Assembly: GCA_036556985.1 (NCBI GenBank)
Contig: DATBIK010000022.1
Location: 1-22,642, forward strand
From: JAPSGM01 sp036556985
GTDB lineage: Bacteria > Chloroflexota > Limnocylindria > QHBO01
Reading direction: 5' to 3'
Length of the DNA stretch: 22,642 nucleotides
This document shows, piece by piece, positions 6,976-17,730 of the stretch (its first letter is position 1; each line of letters starts with the position of its first letter). Position numbers and translations under genes: made by a program. The notes below the pieces were generated by a model. That model had not been told where the DNA came from. It was given only the letters and a program-made list of their open reading frames with translations, and searched no databases.

Positions 6976-7902
6976 ATGACGACGCGCCTCAGCGTCTCCG
7001 ATCTCCGCGGCAGCCCCGCCCGCCGGCGACGGGAGACGGCGGTTCGCCTCGCCTTCATGGGCGCGGCGTCACTGTCGATCCTCATCAGCCTGCTCATCAT
7101 CGTGTCGCTGGTCGGCGAGGCCTGGAACTTCGTCAGCCAGGTGGACCCGGCGCTCCTCGTCGAGCGTGGCTGGTTCCCGCGTCGCGACCTGTACGGCATC
7201 CCGGCCATCGTGGCCGGCACGCTCCTGGTGGCCGGCATCGGCATGCTCGTCGCCACGCCGCTCGGTCTGGGGGCCGCGATCTGGCTCTCCGAATACGCAT
7301 CCCCGCGGGCCCGGCGGGCCGTGAAACCGGTGCTCGAGGTGCTGGCCGGCATCCCAAGCGTCGTGCTCGGCTACTTCGCCCTCCAGGTCATCAGCCCCAC
7401 CATCGTGGACCCGGTCTGCCCCGGCGCGACCGACCTGTTCAACATGGCCGCCGCCGGCATCGGGGTGGGCATCCTCATCACGCCGCTCGTCGCGTCGGTG
7501 GCCGAGGACGCCATGTACGCGGTGCCGCGCTCGCTGCGCGAGGCGTCGTACGGCCTGGGCGCGCGAAAGCGTACGACGAGCCTGCGGATCGTGTTCCCGG
7601 CCGCCATCAGCGGCATCGTGGCCGCCCTGATCCTGGGCCTCTCGCGCGGCATCGGCGAGACGATGGTCGTGTCGATCGCCGCCGGCGCGACCGGCGGGTC
7701 TCTGTTCAGCATCGACCCCTGCGCGCCGGGACAGACGATGACCGCCGCCATGACCGCGCTGGCCACCGGATCCGACCAGGTCCGCGGTGCCTCGCTCGCC
7801 TTCCCGAGCCTCTTCTTCGTGGGCCTGCTCCTGTTCGTGTTCACGCTGGTCCTCAACCTCGTGGCGGATCGGTTCGTGCGGCGCTTCCGGGTGCGCTACT
7901 GA
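6976..7902 (+). CDS. pstC: Phosphate ABC transporter permease PstC
   Basis: One of the two membrane subunits of the Pst importer, about 308 residues with six predicted helices. The first helix is at about residues 25-50. The permease EAA-type loop is seen as REASYGLGARKRTTSLRIVF, which contacts PstB. Other PstC-like runs are VLEVLAGIPSVVLGYFAL and SRGIGETMVVSIAAG, typical of phosphate permeases. Two extracytoplasmic-loop cysteines (in DPVCPGAT and IDPCAPGQ) could form a disulfide; this is inferred. Start choice is uncertain. The ATG at 6976 gives MTTRLSV, and an in-frame GTG at 6964 would add four residues. Neither has a Shine-Dalgarno site, so initiation may be leaderless. The stop overlaps the pstA start by one base (TGATG). 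Confidence 0.95.
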   Translation: MTTRLSVSDLRGSPARRRRETAVRLAFMGAASLSILISLLIIVSLVGEAWNFVSQVDPALLVERGWFPRRDLYGIPAIVAGTLLVAGIGMLVATPLGLGAAIWLSEYASPRARRAVKPVLEVLAGIPSVVLGYFALQVISPTIVDPVCPGATDLFNMAAAGIGVGILITPLVASVAEDAMYAVPRSLREASYGLGARKRTTSLRIVFPAAISGIVAALILGLSRGIGETMVVSIAAGATGGSLFSIDPCAPGQTMTAAMTALATGSDQVRGASLAFPSLFFVGLLLFVFTLVLNLVADRFVRRFRVRY

Positions 7903-8855
7903 TGTCCGCCACGCCGCGCAGCCAGGCGATCACCGCCGCCGAGGCCGTGCGCCGCTCGCTCGAGGGCGCCGGCCGGACCGACTGGCGCAGCATCGGCTTC
8001 CAGGCGGTGCTCGTCCTCCTGCTCGTCCTCACGCTGGGCGTGCTGGCCTGGCTGCTGGCGGTCGTCTTCGTGAACGGCACGCCCGTCCTCCTCGACCGCG
8101 GCACCGACTTCCTCACCGCTCCGCTGGCCTCGCAGCCCGATCGGGCGGGCGTCGGCCAGGCGATCTCCGGCTCGCTGATGCTCATGGCCTTCGTGGCGCT
8201 CATCAGCTTCCCGCTCGGCATCGGCGCGGCGGTCTACCTCGAGGAGTACGCCGCCGATACCGCCTTCACCCGCCTGGTGAACACCGTCGTCCGCAACCTG
8301 GCGGGCGTGCCGTCGATCGTCTACGGCCTCCTGGGCCTGGCGGTCTTCGTGGTGGCCCTCGGCGACGTCGTCGGCCCCGGGCCGGCGTCCGGGCGCAGTC
8401 TCATCGCCGGCGGGCTGACGATGGCGATCCTCGTGCTGCCGATCGTGATCATCACCAGCGCCGAGGCGCTGCGGGCCGTGCCCGGCGCCATCCGCGAGGC
8501 GGCCTTCGGCGTGGGCGCCACACGCTGGGAGGTGGTGCGCAGCCATGTCCTGCCGTACGCGGCGCCGGGCATCTTCACCGGAACGATCCTGTCGATGGCC
8601 CGCGCCTTCGGCGAGACCGCGCCGCTCATCCTGGTCGGGGCGGTCATCGGCGGCTTCAACGTCCGCTACGACTCGATCCTCGAGCAGCTGCAGGGGCGCT
8701 ACACCGCCCTGCCGACGACGGTCTACGACTGGGCCCGCAAGCCGGCCACGTTCGAAGGGAACGTGTATGCCGCCATCGTCGTGCTCATCGTGGTGCTGCT
8801 CCTGGTGAACGCCCTGGCGATCTACCTGCGAAACCGATTCGAGCGAAGGTGGTGA
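7902..8855 (+). CDS. pstA: Phosphate ABC transporter permease PstA
   Basis: Second permease subunit, 317 residues. It has a cytoplasmic N-terminal tail of about 35 residues, a first helix at about 38-60 (VLVLLLVLTLGVLAWLLAVV), and five further helices. The PstB-contact loop is REAAFGVGATRWEVVRSHVL. Conserved runs include FPLGIGAAVYLEEYA, NLAGVPSIVYGLLGLAVF and ARAFGETAPLILVGAV, characteristic of PstA. It pairs with PstC to form the channel through the cytoplasmic membrane. It starts in the stop codon of pstC and its own end abuts the pstB start, so the permease and ATPase genes are tightly coupled. Confidence 0.96.
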   Translation: MSATPRSQAITAAEAVRRSLEGAGRTDWRSIGFQAVLVLLLVLTLGVLAWLLAVVFVNGTPVLLDRGTDFLTAPLASQPDRAGVGQAISGSLMLMAFVALISFPLGIGAAVYLEEYAADTAFTRLVNTVVRNLAGVPSIVYGLLGLAVFVVALGDVVGPGPASGRSLIAGGLTMAILVLPIVIITSAEALRAVPGAIREAAFGVGATRWEVVRSHVLPYAAPGIFTGTILSMARAFGETAPLILVGAVIGGFNVRYDSILEQLQGRYTALPTTVYDWARKPATFEGNVYAAIVVLIVVLLLVNALAIYLRNRFERRW

Positions 8856-8857
8856 CC

Positions 8858-9775
8858 GTGACGATGATCCCCGAGGCACCGGCGAGCGACGAGCAGACGC
8901 GGGACGGAGGCCCGACAATACGGCTCGTGACCACCGGCCATCACCTCGACGAGTCCGAGCGCATCGCTCCCGGGGCGACCTCCGACGCTGCGCCGATGAC
9001 CTTCGCGGAGGACGAGGTCGTCTTCCGCCTCGAGTCGGTGTCCTGCTTCTATGGCGCGTTCCGGGCGGTTCGCGGCGTGAGCCTGCAGGTGCCGCGCAAC
9101 AAGATCACGGCGCTCATCGGTCCATCCGGCTCCGGCAAGAGCACGCTGCTGCGCAGCTTCAACCGGATGAACGACCTGATCGAGACGGCCCGCCTCGACG
9201 GGAGGATCCTGTACCACGGGGTCGACATCTACGCCGACGGCGTGGACCCGGTCGAGGTGCGGCGGCGGATCGGGATGGTGTTCCAGAAGCCGAACCCGTT
9301 CCCGAAGTCGATCTACGACAACGTCGCCTTCGGGCCCCGCGTGGCCGGCTTCAAGGGGAACATGGACGAGCTGGTGGAGCGATCGCTCACCCGCGCCGCG
9401 CTGTGGGACGAGGTGAAGGACAAGCTCCGCTCGCCGGGCACGACCCTGTCCGGGGGGCAGCAGCAGCGGCTGTGCATCGCGCGGGCGATCGCGGTGGAAC
9501 CCGACGTCATCCTCATGGACGAGCCGGCCAGCGCGCTCGACCCCATCGCCACCCTGCGGATCGAGGAGCTCATGCACGAGCTCAAGGAGAACTACACGAT
9601 CCTGATCGTGACCCACAGCATGCAACAGGCGGCGCGCGCCAGCGATTACACCGCCTTCCTGTCGATGGGCGAGGACCGGGCCGGCTACCTCGTCGAGATG
9701 GCGCCCACCGATCGCCTCTTCACCTCGCCACAGCATCGGCTGACCGAGGACTACATCACCGGCCGGTTCGGCTAG
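8858..9775 (+). CDS. pstB: Phosphate ABC transporter ATP-binding protein PstB
   Basis: ATPase subunit that drives phosphate import. The motifs are complete: Walker A GPSGSGKST (about 88-96), the Q-loop region VFQKPNPFP, ABC signature LSGGQQQRLCIARA, Walker B VILMDEPASALD and H-loop IVTHSM. QKPNPFPKSIYDNVAFG is typical of PstB. Start choice: GTG at 8852, GTG at 8858 and ATG at 8864 are all in frame. AAGGTGG (8846-8852) fits the GTG at 8858 best, giving 305 residues. This leaves an N-terminal extension of about 50 hydrophilic residues compared with the usual PstB of about 255 residues. No domain is recognised in it. The gene follows pstA directly and is followed by phoU after 9 bases. Confidence 0.96.
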   Translation: MTMIPEAPASDEQTRDGGPTIRLVTTGHHLDESERIAPGATSDAAPMTFAEDEVVFRLESVSCFYGAFRAVRGVSLQVPRNKITALIGPSGSGKSTLLRSFNRMNDLIETARLDGRILYHGVDIYADGVDPVEVRRRIGMVFQKPNPFPKSIYDNVAFGPRVAGFKGNMDELVERSLTRAALWDEVKDKLRSPGTTLSGGQQQRLCIARAIAVEPDVILMDEPASALDPIATLRIEELMHELKENYTILIVTHSMQQAARASDYTAFLSMGEDRAGYLVEMAPTDRLFTSPQHRLTEDYITGRFG

Positions 9776-9784
9776 GAGGGAGCC

Positions 9785-10483
9785 ATGGACGCCTCACGGG
9801 ACACCGCCGCCGAGCTCGAGCATCCGTCGCTGCGCCGCACCTTCGAGGAGCAGCTGCAGACGGCGAAGGACGACGTCCTGCGCCTGGGCTCCATGGTCGA
9901 GGCCCACCTCCAGCAGGCCGGCGTCGCGCTGATCGAGCGCGACGTGGAGCTCGCCGACCGCGTGCGCTGGGCCGATGCCGACGTGAACGAGCTGCAGCGC
10001 GAGCTCAACCTTACCATCGCTGCGGTCATCGCCCGCCAGGGGCCGATGGCCCGCGACCTCCGCGAGCTGCTCTCGCTCTACCACGCCGCCGCGGAGCTCG
10101 AGCGCATGGGCGACTACGCCACGAACATCGCGAAGCTGGCCCAGCAGCTGGCATCCGAGCCGGAGCTGCCGCTCTTCCCGCAGATCCCGCGCATGGAGCA
10201 GCTCTGCCGCGAGCAGCTGCGTGCCGCGATGCGGGCCCTCGTCGACGTCAGCGAGGAGAAGGCCCGGGAGGTCTGCGCCCGCGACGACGAGATCGACCAT
10301 CTCTACAACAGCGTGTACGAGGACGCGATCGCGCTCATGGAGGCGTCGCCGAACCGGGCGCGCCAGGCGACGCACATGCTCTTCGCCGCGCACCACCTCG
10401 AGCGCCTCGGCGACCGGGTCACGAACATCGGCGAGGACGTCGTGTTCCTGGCCACCGGCCAGATCGAGGACCTCAACCCCTGA
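9785..10483 (+). CDS. phoU: Phosphate signalling regulator PhoU
   Basis: Cytoplasmic all-helical protein of 232 residues with two PhoU repeats (about 20-110 and 125-215). It links the Pst transporter to the sensor kinase and represses the Pho response when phosphate is plentiful. Hallmarks are LRRTFEEQLQTAKDDVLRLG at the start, metal-binding-type acidic clusters such as ELERMGDYATNIAKLA in the first half, and the matching HLERLGDRVTNIGEDVVFLA in the second half. An excellent ribosome binding site AGGAGGG (9774-9780) overlaps the pstB stop and lies 4 bases before the ATG. The gene follows the transporter and precedes the two-component pair, the usual order for the Pst-PhoU-PhoR signalling complex. 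Confidence 0.96.
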   Translation: MDASRDTAAELEHPSLRRTFEEQLQTAKDDVLRLGSMVEAHLQQAGVALIERDVELADRVRWADADVNELQRELNLTIAAVIARQGPMARDLRELLSLYHAAAELERMGDYATNIAKLAQQLASEPELPLFPQIPRMEQLCREQLRAAMRALVDVSEEKAREVCARDDEIDHLYNSVYEDAIALMEASPNRARQATHMLFAAHHLERLGDRVTNIGEDVVFLATGQIEDLNP

Positions 10484-10485
10484 CC

Positions 10486-11216
<731 letters not shown>

Positions 11217-11220
<4 letters not shown>

Positions 11221-12287
11221 GCGACCCGGTCGCGGCGGCCGCCTTCGAGGCGCTGCTGCGCCAGACCGGGGCCGGCGGGCTGCTTCTCGTCGACGATCGG
11301 CTGCGGATCCGCCGCGCCGGCCCTGCCGCGGCCAACCTCGCCGGGCGCCCGGTCGAAGACATCGAGGGGATGAGCCTGATCGCCGCCTTCGGCTCCGTGG
11401 CACTGGACGGGGTGGCACGCGCGGCCCTGTCGTCGGGTTCCTCGCAGTCCGGTGAGGCGGAGCTCGGCCAGCCGTCCGCCCGCACCTACGTCGTCGATGC
11501 CGTGCCGCTGGCCGATGGCGGCGCCGTCCTCTCGCTCCATGACATCACCACCCTGCGCCGCGCGGAGCGGGTGCGGCGCGACTTCGTCGCGAACATCAGC
11601 CACGAGCTCCGGACGCCGCTGGCCTCGATCAAGCTGCTGGCCGAGACGCTCGCCGCGGGGGCGCTCGACGACGCGGAATCGGGGCGGGACTTCGCCGTCC
11701 GCATCGGGACCGAGGTCGACCACCTGGCCCAGCTCGTGGACGAGCTGCTCGACCTGGCACGGATCGAGTCCGGCGAGGTGACGCTCGCCATCACCGCGCT
11801 CGAGCCGGCCGCCGTGCTCGAGGGCGTGGCGCGACGCATCTCCCCCGTGGCGGAGCGGAGGGAGGTGACGGTGCGGGTCCTCGCCGGCCCGCCGGACGGC
11901 GCGGCGACCCGAGCCGCCGCGGATGGCGAGCGCCTGGGCCAGGCGCTCCTCAACCTGGCGCACAACGCGGTGAAGTACAGCCACCCCGGCGGCGAGGTGC
12001 GACTGGGCTGGGCTGCGGAGCCAGGCACGGTGCGCTTCGAGGTGGCCGACGACGGGGTGGGGATCCCGTCCACGCATCGTGCCCGGATCTTCGAGCGGTT
12101 CTACAAGGTCGACCGATCGCGCGTGCGGGAGGCCGATGACGAGCCGCAGCGCGCCAGCGCCGGCCTGGGGCTGGCGATCGTGAAGCACATCGCCGAGGCG
12201 CACGGCGGCGCGGTGGGCGTCACGAGCCAGGAGGGCGCTGGCTCGTCGTTCTGGATCGAGGTGCCCCGCGCCCCCGACGGCGGCTAG
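11217..12287 (+). CDS. phoR: PhoR-like sensor histidine kinase without membrane segment
   Basis: A 356-residue kinase. A degenerate PAS-like domain lies at about 8-112 (LLLVDDRLRIRRAGPAAANL, VPLADGGAVLSLHDIT). The HisKA domain follows with the H-box FVANISHELRTPLASIKLL and phospho-acceptor His129. The HATPase domain has N-box LLNLAHNAVKYSHPGG, G1 box DDGVGIP, F-box IFERFYKVD and G2 box GLGLAIVKHIAEAHGG. No hydrophobic stretch long enough for a membrane helix is present, so the kinase is probably cytoplasmic. It would receive its signal through PhoU and PstB, not through an outside sensor domain. The ATG overlaps the preceding stop by 4 bases. The stop sits in a CTAG palindrome shared with the convergent yceI gene. 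Confidence 0.92.
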
Positions 12288-12826
12288 GCCGCGGCCGCGT
12301 CCTGCTCCGCCGCGTTCAGCGCGGCGAGCTCGATCTCGACGCCCCACTCTTTGCCCACCAGCCAGCCGCCGGCCTCGAGTGCGACGTTCCAGTTCAGGCC
12401 CCATGCCTCGCGGTCGATCCGGGTGCGGGCGCTGAACGCCGCGCGCTGGCCGCCGCGCATGTCGGCCACCACGCCGGCGATCTCGGCGTCGAGCGTGACC
12501 GGGCGGGTGACGCCGCGGATGGTCAGGTCGCCGTGAATGCGATACCCATCGCCGGCCGGCTCGATGCGCGTGCTGCGGAAGGTGATGTGCGGGTGCTGCG
12601 CGGCGTCGAGGAAGTCCGGCGAGCGAAGGTGCTCGTCGCGCGGCGCCACGCCGGTGTCGATCGAGGCGGCGTCGATGCGCGCCTCCACGCTGCCGCGCTC
12701 CGGATGCTCCGGGTCGAAGTCGATGGTCGCGTCGGCCACTTGCAGGCGGCCGCGGACGGTGGTCACCATCATGTGCCGGGCCGATACGATGACGGACGAA
12801 TGGGCGGGGTCGAGCTTCCAGGTCAT
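12284..12826 (-). CDS. YceI-like family protein (isoprenoid-binding lipocalin-like fold)
   Basis: A 180-residue protein with the YceI signature from its first residues (MTWKLDPAHSSVIVSARHMM). DFDPEHPERGSVEARIDAAS, the conserved RDEHLRSPDFLDAAQHPHI and ITFRST follow, then GDLTIRGVTRPVTLDAE and the tail WGLNWNVALEAGGWLVGKEW. The family forms an antiparallel barrel that binds long polyprenyl chains such as quinones. No export signal is present with this start, so it would be cytoplasmic. The ATG at 12826 was chosen because the family homology begins there. AAGGAG is 14 bases upstream, which is long, and an in-frame TTG at 12874 would add 16 residues. The gene is divergent from a MarR regulator and driven by a strong promoter between them. 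Confidence 0.9.
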   Translation of the reverse strand: MTWKLDPAHSSVIVSARHMMVTTVRGRLQVADATIDFDPEHPERGSVEARIDAASIDTGVAPRDEHLRSPDFLDAAQHPHITFRSTRIEPAGDGYRIHGDLTIRGVTRPVTLDAEIAGVVADMRGGQRAAFSARTRIDREAWGLNWNVALEAGGWLVGKEWGVEIELAALNAAEQDAAAA

Positions 12827-12862
12827 GGTGCGGGTCGATGCTCCTTGGATTCGCGAATGTGA

Positions 12863-12903
12863 TTGCGTGCGCAACTATATACCTGATGTCGTTGCGTTGT
12901 CAA
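12863..12903. repeat. Pair of related 12-bp boxes in the yceI-marR gap, probable operators
   Basis: TTGCGTGCGCAA (12863-12874) and TTGCGTTGTCAA (12892-12903) are identical at 9 of 12 positions and begin with TTGCGT and end with CAA. The first is near-palindromic (TTGCG-TG-CGCAA). Their starts are 29 bases apart. One abuts the -10 and the other covers the -35 of the yceI promoter. They are good candidates for MarR binding; binding itself is inferred. Confidence 0.55.
12874..12903 (-). promoter_or_regulatory. Strong sigma70-type promoter of yceI
   Basis: On the minus strand a perfect TTGACA (12903-12898) and TATAGT (12879-12874) are 18 bases apart; TATATA two bases nearer gives a 16-base spacer. 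It lies in a short AT-rich island and would start transcription at about 12867, ahead of the 12826 ATG. Confidence 0.75.
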
Positions 12904-12928
12904 TGACTTTTTGAGAAGATCGGGACCG

Positions 12929-13417
12929 ATGACCGACCGAACGCGCATCCCCACCCCCGACGACCCGCGCCTCGACGCCTGGCGGACGTTCCTGTTCGCC
13001 CACGCCCAGGTCCGGCGACAGCTGGAGCGTGAGCTCCAGGCCGAGCAGGAGATGAGCCTCGGCGAGTACGAGGTGCTCCTCTTCCTCGCCTACAGCGACG
13101 AGCGGCGGCTGCGGATGAGCGAGCTCGCAGACCGGATGGTGCTGTCACGCTCCGGCGCCACGCGGCTCGTCGACCGCCTCGAGACCGCCGGCTTCGTGGA
13201 GCGCGTGAGCTGCGACACCGATCGCCGCGGGCAGTGGGCGCAGCTCACGCGGGCCGGCTACGAGCGGCTGCGCGCCGCGTCGCCGACCCACCTGCGCGGG
13301 ATAGCGGAGCATTTCCTCGACCGCATCCCCGCCGACGAGCTCGCGGCGCTGCGCGGCACGCTCGAGCGGGTCGCGACCGACCCTATTCCGTGGCGGCGGC
13401 CCCCTCGCGGAGGCTGA
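12929..13417 (+). CDS. MarR-family transcriptional regulator
   Basis: A 162-residue winged-helix repressor-type protein. The N-terminal helices (about 10-42) are followed by LGEYEVLLFLAYSDERRLRM, the recognition helix region SELADRMVLSRSGATRLVDRLETAGFVERV, and the wing with the conserved DTDRRGQWAQLT. This is the DRR motif of the family. The C-terminal helices serve dimerisation. The ATG at 12929 was preferred to the TTG at 12911 because it gives the usual length, although only a weak GGGA is nearby. The gene is divergent from yceI and probably represses it and itself through the two boxes at 12863-12903. No cysteine is in an obvious sensing position apart from one in VSCDTD next to the wing. 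Its end overlaps the convergent ccmI gene by 35 bases. Confidence 0.9.
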   Translation: MTDRTRIPTPDDPRLDAWRTFLFAHAQVRRQLERELQAEQEMSLGEYEVLLFLAYSDERRLRMSELADRMVLSRSGATRLVDRLETAGFVERVSCDTDRRGQWAQLTRAGYERLRAASPTHLRGIAEHFLDRIPADELAALRGTLERVATDPIPWRRPPRGG

Positions 13418-14258
13418 GCACCATTGCCGCCCGTGGGTCGTGCGGCGCCAGCTCCAGGAACCGATCGAACTGGCGGACGGCCTCGGCCTCGTCGCCGTCG
13501 CCACGCAGCGCGATGAGCCCGCGGAAGAACGGAATGTCCGGCTCGTCGGTGGCCGCGAAGCCGGCATAGGCCTCGAGCGCGGAGCGCGCGTCGGTCCAGT
13601 CGCTGGCACTGATGTAGGCGCTGATGAGCCGCCGATAGGCCGATGCGTTCTCCGGCTCGAGGTTGACCAGGACGAGCAGCGCGGTCGCGCCGCGGCGCCG
13701 GTCCTCGGCCGTGGGTCCGGCCAGGTACGCATCGGCCAGCTCGGAGAAGGCGTCGGCGTCGGTTGGATCGGCCGCGATCCTGGCCTGGAGGCGGGCGATG
13801 TCCGCCTGGCGGGCCTCCTCCGCGGCGATGGCCTCGGCCAGCGGCGCATCGGTCACCGTGCGCTCGGCGATGCCGATCGGCGCCGGCAGCGCGAAGCCGA
13901 TGAGGAGCAGGCCGAGCAGGGCGCTGCCGAGCACGAGCGCCGTCCGGCGGCTCCCGCTGGGTGGGGCGGCTGGCCGCCGTGCGGCCGGCTGCGATGCCGC
14001 CGGGAGGGTGGCCGCGGCGCGGGCCTCGGCCTCGGCGCGCTGGGCACGATAGGTCGCCTCGTCGAGCGAACCGGCGCGCCGGTCGGCCTCGAGGTCGCGC
14101 AGCGCCTCGAGCGCAAGGCGGTGGCGGACGGCGCGGGTGTCCTCCTCGGGGTCGGTGCTCGCCTCGGGCGGGGCGGCGGACCCCCGGTCGAGCAGCGGCC
14201 AGGCCACTGCCAGCCCGGTGGCGACCGCCACGAACACGAGCAGCGTGAGCTCAGCCAT
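13383..14258 (-). CDS. ccmI: Cytochrome c maturation protein CcmI (TPR apocytochrome chaperone)
   Basis: A 291-residue membrane protein and last gene of the ccm operon. The N-terminal helix (about 3-23) is followed by the CcmI-type coiled region RLALEALRDLEADRRAGSLD. A Pro/Ala-rich stretch and a second helix at about 105-127 come next, then an extracytoplasmic TPR domain (about 145-285). The TPR repeats are seen as DPTDADAFSELADAYLAG, EPENASAYRRLISAYISASD and FFRGLIALRGDGDEAEAVRQF. CcmI holds apocytochrome c for haem ligation. The ATG at 14258 has GGAGG 6 bases upstream and overlaps ccmH by 8 bases. The 3' end overlaps the convergent marR gene by 35 bases. A frame starting at 14630 is rejected because it runs over ccmH. 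Confidence 0.88.
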   Translation of the reverse strand: MAELTLLVFVAVATGLAVAWPLLDRGSAAPPEASTDPEEDTRAVRHRLALEALRDLEADRRAGSLDEATYRAQRAEAEARAAATLPAASQPAARRPAAPPSGSRRTALVLGSALLGLLLIGFALPAPIGIAERTVTDAPLAEAIAAEEARQADIARLQARIAADPTDADAFSELADAYLAGPTAEDRRRGATALLVLVNLEPENASAYRRLISAYISASDWTDARSALEAYAGFAATDEPDIPFFRGLIALRGDGDEAEAVRQFDRFLELAPHDPRAAMVLSLREGAAATE

Positions 14259-14727
14259 CGAGCGCCTCCATCTCGTCATGGACACGGCGTTGATCGGCCT
14301 CGGCGGGCGCGGCCAGTGCCGCAGCGGGGTCCGCGGCCGCCGGGTGGGCGCGGCCGGCCCACAGCCACGCGCCGAAGGCGGCGACGGCGAGCAGCACGCC
14401 GCCGATCGGCAGCCACCAGGCCAGAGGGTCGTCCGGAGCGAGCAGGATCCACTCCCCGTAGCGCTCGACGAAATGGGCGCGCACCTCGTCGTCCGAGCTG
14501 CCGGCGGCCACCAGCGTGGCGATCTCGTCGCGGATGGCCGCGGCGGCACGCGTGCGTGACTCGGCGACCGACAGCGCCTGGCAGTCCGGGCAGCGCAGCC
14601 CCGCCGCGATCCGCTCCACCCGTTCGGCATCGCTGCCCGGACCGGGCGCGGACAGGATGGCGGCCAGGACGAACGCGGCCACCACGAGCAGGGAGATGCC
14701 GCCGGCGATGGGGAGCGGCCGTCTCAT
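14251..14727 (-). CDS. ccmH: Cytochrome c maturation thiol reductase CcmH
   Basis: A 158-residue protein with an N-terminal helix or signal (about 8-26) and the diagnostic CcmH motif LRCPDCQALSVAES (Cys46 and Cys49). It then has the three-helix domain seen in AAAIRDEIATLVAAGSSDDE and VRAHFVERYGEWILLAPDD. A second membrane helix follows at about 105-124 and a hydrophilic tail. CcmH keeps the haem-binding cysteines of apocytochrome c reduced and works with CcmF and CcmI. The ATG at 14727 overlaps the preceding CcmG-like gene by 4 bases. The 5' part of the longer open frame to 15261 belongs to that gene in another frame and is not used. Confidence 0.93.
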   Translation of the reverse strand: MRRPLPIAGGISLLVVAAFVLAAILSAPGPGSDAERVERIAAGLRCPDCQALSVAESRTRAAAAIRDEIATLVAAGSSDDEVRAHFVERYGEWILLAPDDPLAWWLPIGGVLLAVAAFGAWLWAGRAHPAAADPAAALAAPAEADQRRVHDEMEALDG

Positions 14728-15241
14728 CGGTCCACCCCGGCCACCGGCGCGAACAGCCCTTCGAGGTCGGCGCTCGTGAGCTGGCCGATCCAGCGCGCGG
14801 CCACGGTGCCCTCCGAGTCCACCAGGAACGTCTCGGGCGGGCCGATGACGCCCCACGCGCCGGCGAGCCGCTCGCCGGGATCGGCCAGGTGCTCCCAGCC
14901 GCCGTCGCCGTACGTGGCCAGGAAGGAGCGCGCGGCCTCCGGCGTGTCGCGGTACAGCACACCGAGGATCGTCACCTCGTCGCCGTAGCGCTGCTGGGCC
15001 TCGATGAGCACGGGGTGCTCCTCCACGCAGGCCGGGATGCACCAGCTCGCCCAGAAGTTGAGGAGGTAGGGACGCCCGGCGAGGCTCGCGGCGGTCACGG
15101 TGCGGCCGTCGAGGGTGGTCAGGCTGAAGTCCGGCGCCGGATCGCCGACGCGCGGCACGGGCCGGGCCAGGCTGACGACGAGCAGCCAGGCCAGCGGCAG
15201 GACGATGATCGGCACCACGAGCCACCGCAGCGTCCGGCCGG

Positions 15242-15245
<4 letters not shown>
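14724..15245 (-). CDS. ccmG: CcmG/DsbE-like thioredoxin with CxxxC centre
   Basis: A 173-residue membrane-anchored thioredoxin-fold protein. The N-terminal helix (about 8-27) is followed by GDPAPDFSLTTLDGRTVT, PYLLNFWASWCIPAC and the cis-proline region VIGPPETFLVDSEG, all as in CcmG/ResA. It would pass electrons to CcmH and apocytochrome cysteines outside the membrane. The active site is unusual. The family has WCxxC, but here Cys69 and Cys73 are separated by three residues (IPA), read directly from TGC-ATC-CCG-GCC-TGC. The reading frame is intact on both sides, so it is not a frameshift. The gene sits at the normal ccmG position, overlapping ccmF and ccmH by 4 bases each. Start at 15245 is fixed by the overlap and the signal helix. 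Confidence 0.9.
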
Positions 15246-17274
<2,029 letters not shown>

Positions 17275-17278
<4 letters not shown>

Positions 17279-17730
17279 CCGCCGTCGGGGATGTGGGAGG
17301 GGATCTCGCCCTCGCTGGGCGCGACGTAGTTCTCGTCGTGCTTCACGAGCACGCGCGAGGCCTCGAACACGCCGTCGCCGCCCAGCCGCCCCTCGACGAC
17401 CACGCCCACGCCCTCGCGGAACGAGCTGGTGGGCGTCGAAGTGCTGTGGACGGTGATCTCGTGCGTGTTGTCCGTCACCGTGAAGCGCAGGTCGGTGGCC
17501 GGGCCGGACAGGCTGCCCGGCTTCACGAGGCCGCCGAGGCGTACCTGCTCCCCGACCGCCGACTCCCCGCGGGCGAGGAGCTCGGTCGGGGTCTGGTAGT
17601 AGACCAGCGCGTCGCCGATGCCCCCGAACGCGAGCCAGGCGATGACGGCGGCCACCGCCGCCACGCCGAGGAGCAGCCCCCAGCGGCGGCGCGGCGGGAC
17701 CGGGGCGGCGATGGGACGGGCGACGGTCAC
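17275..17730 (-). CDS. ccmE: Haem chaperone CcmE
   Basis: A 151-residue membrane-anchored protein that carries haem covalently on a histidine outside the membrane. An N-terminal helix (about 16-37) precedes a beta-barrel (OB-fold) domain with ALVYYQTPTELLARG, RLGGLVKPGSL, RFTVTDNTHEITV and VVVEGRLGGDGVFEASRVL. The haem attachment motif is KHDENYV, with His131 and Tyr135 matching the classic HxxxY form and not the CxxxY variant. The GTG at 17730 overlaps the ccmD stop by 4 bases (GTGA) with GAGGA upstream. A longer frame to 17949 would cover ccmD and is not used. Confidence 0.95.
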
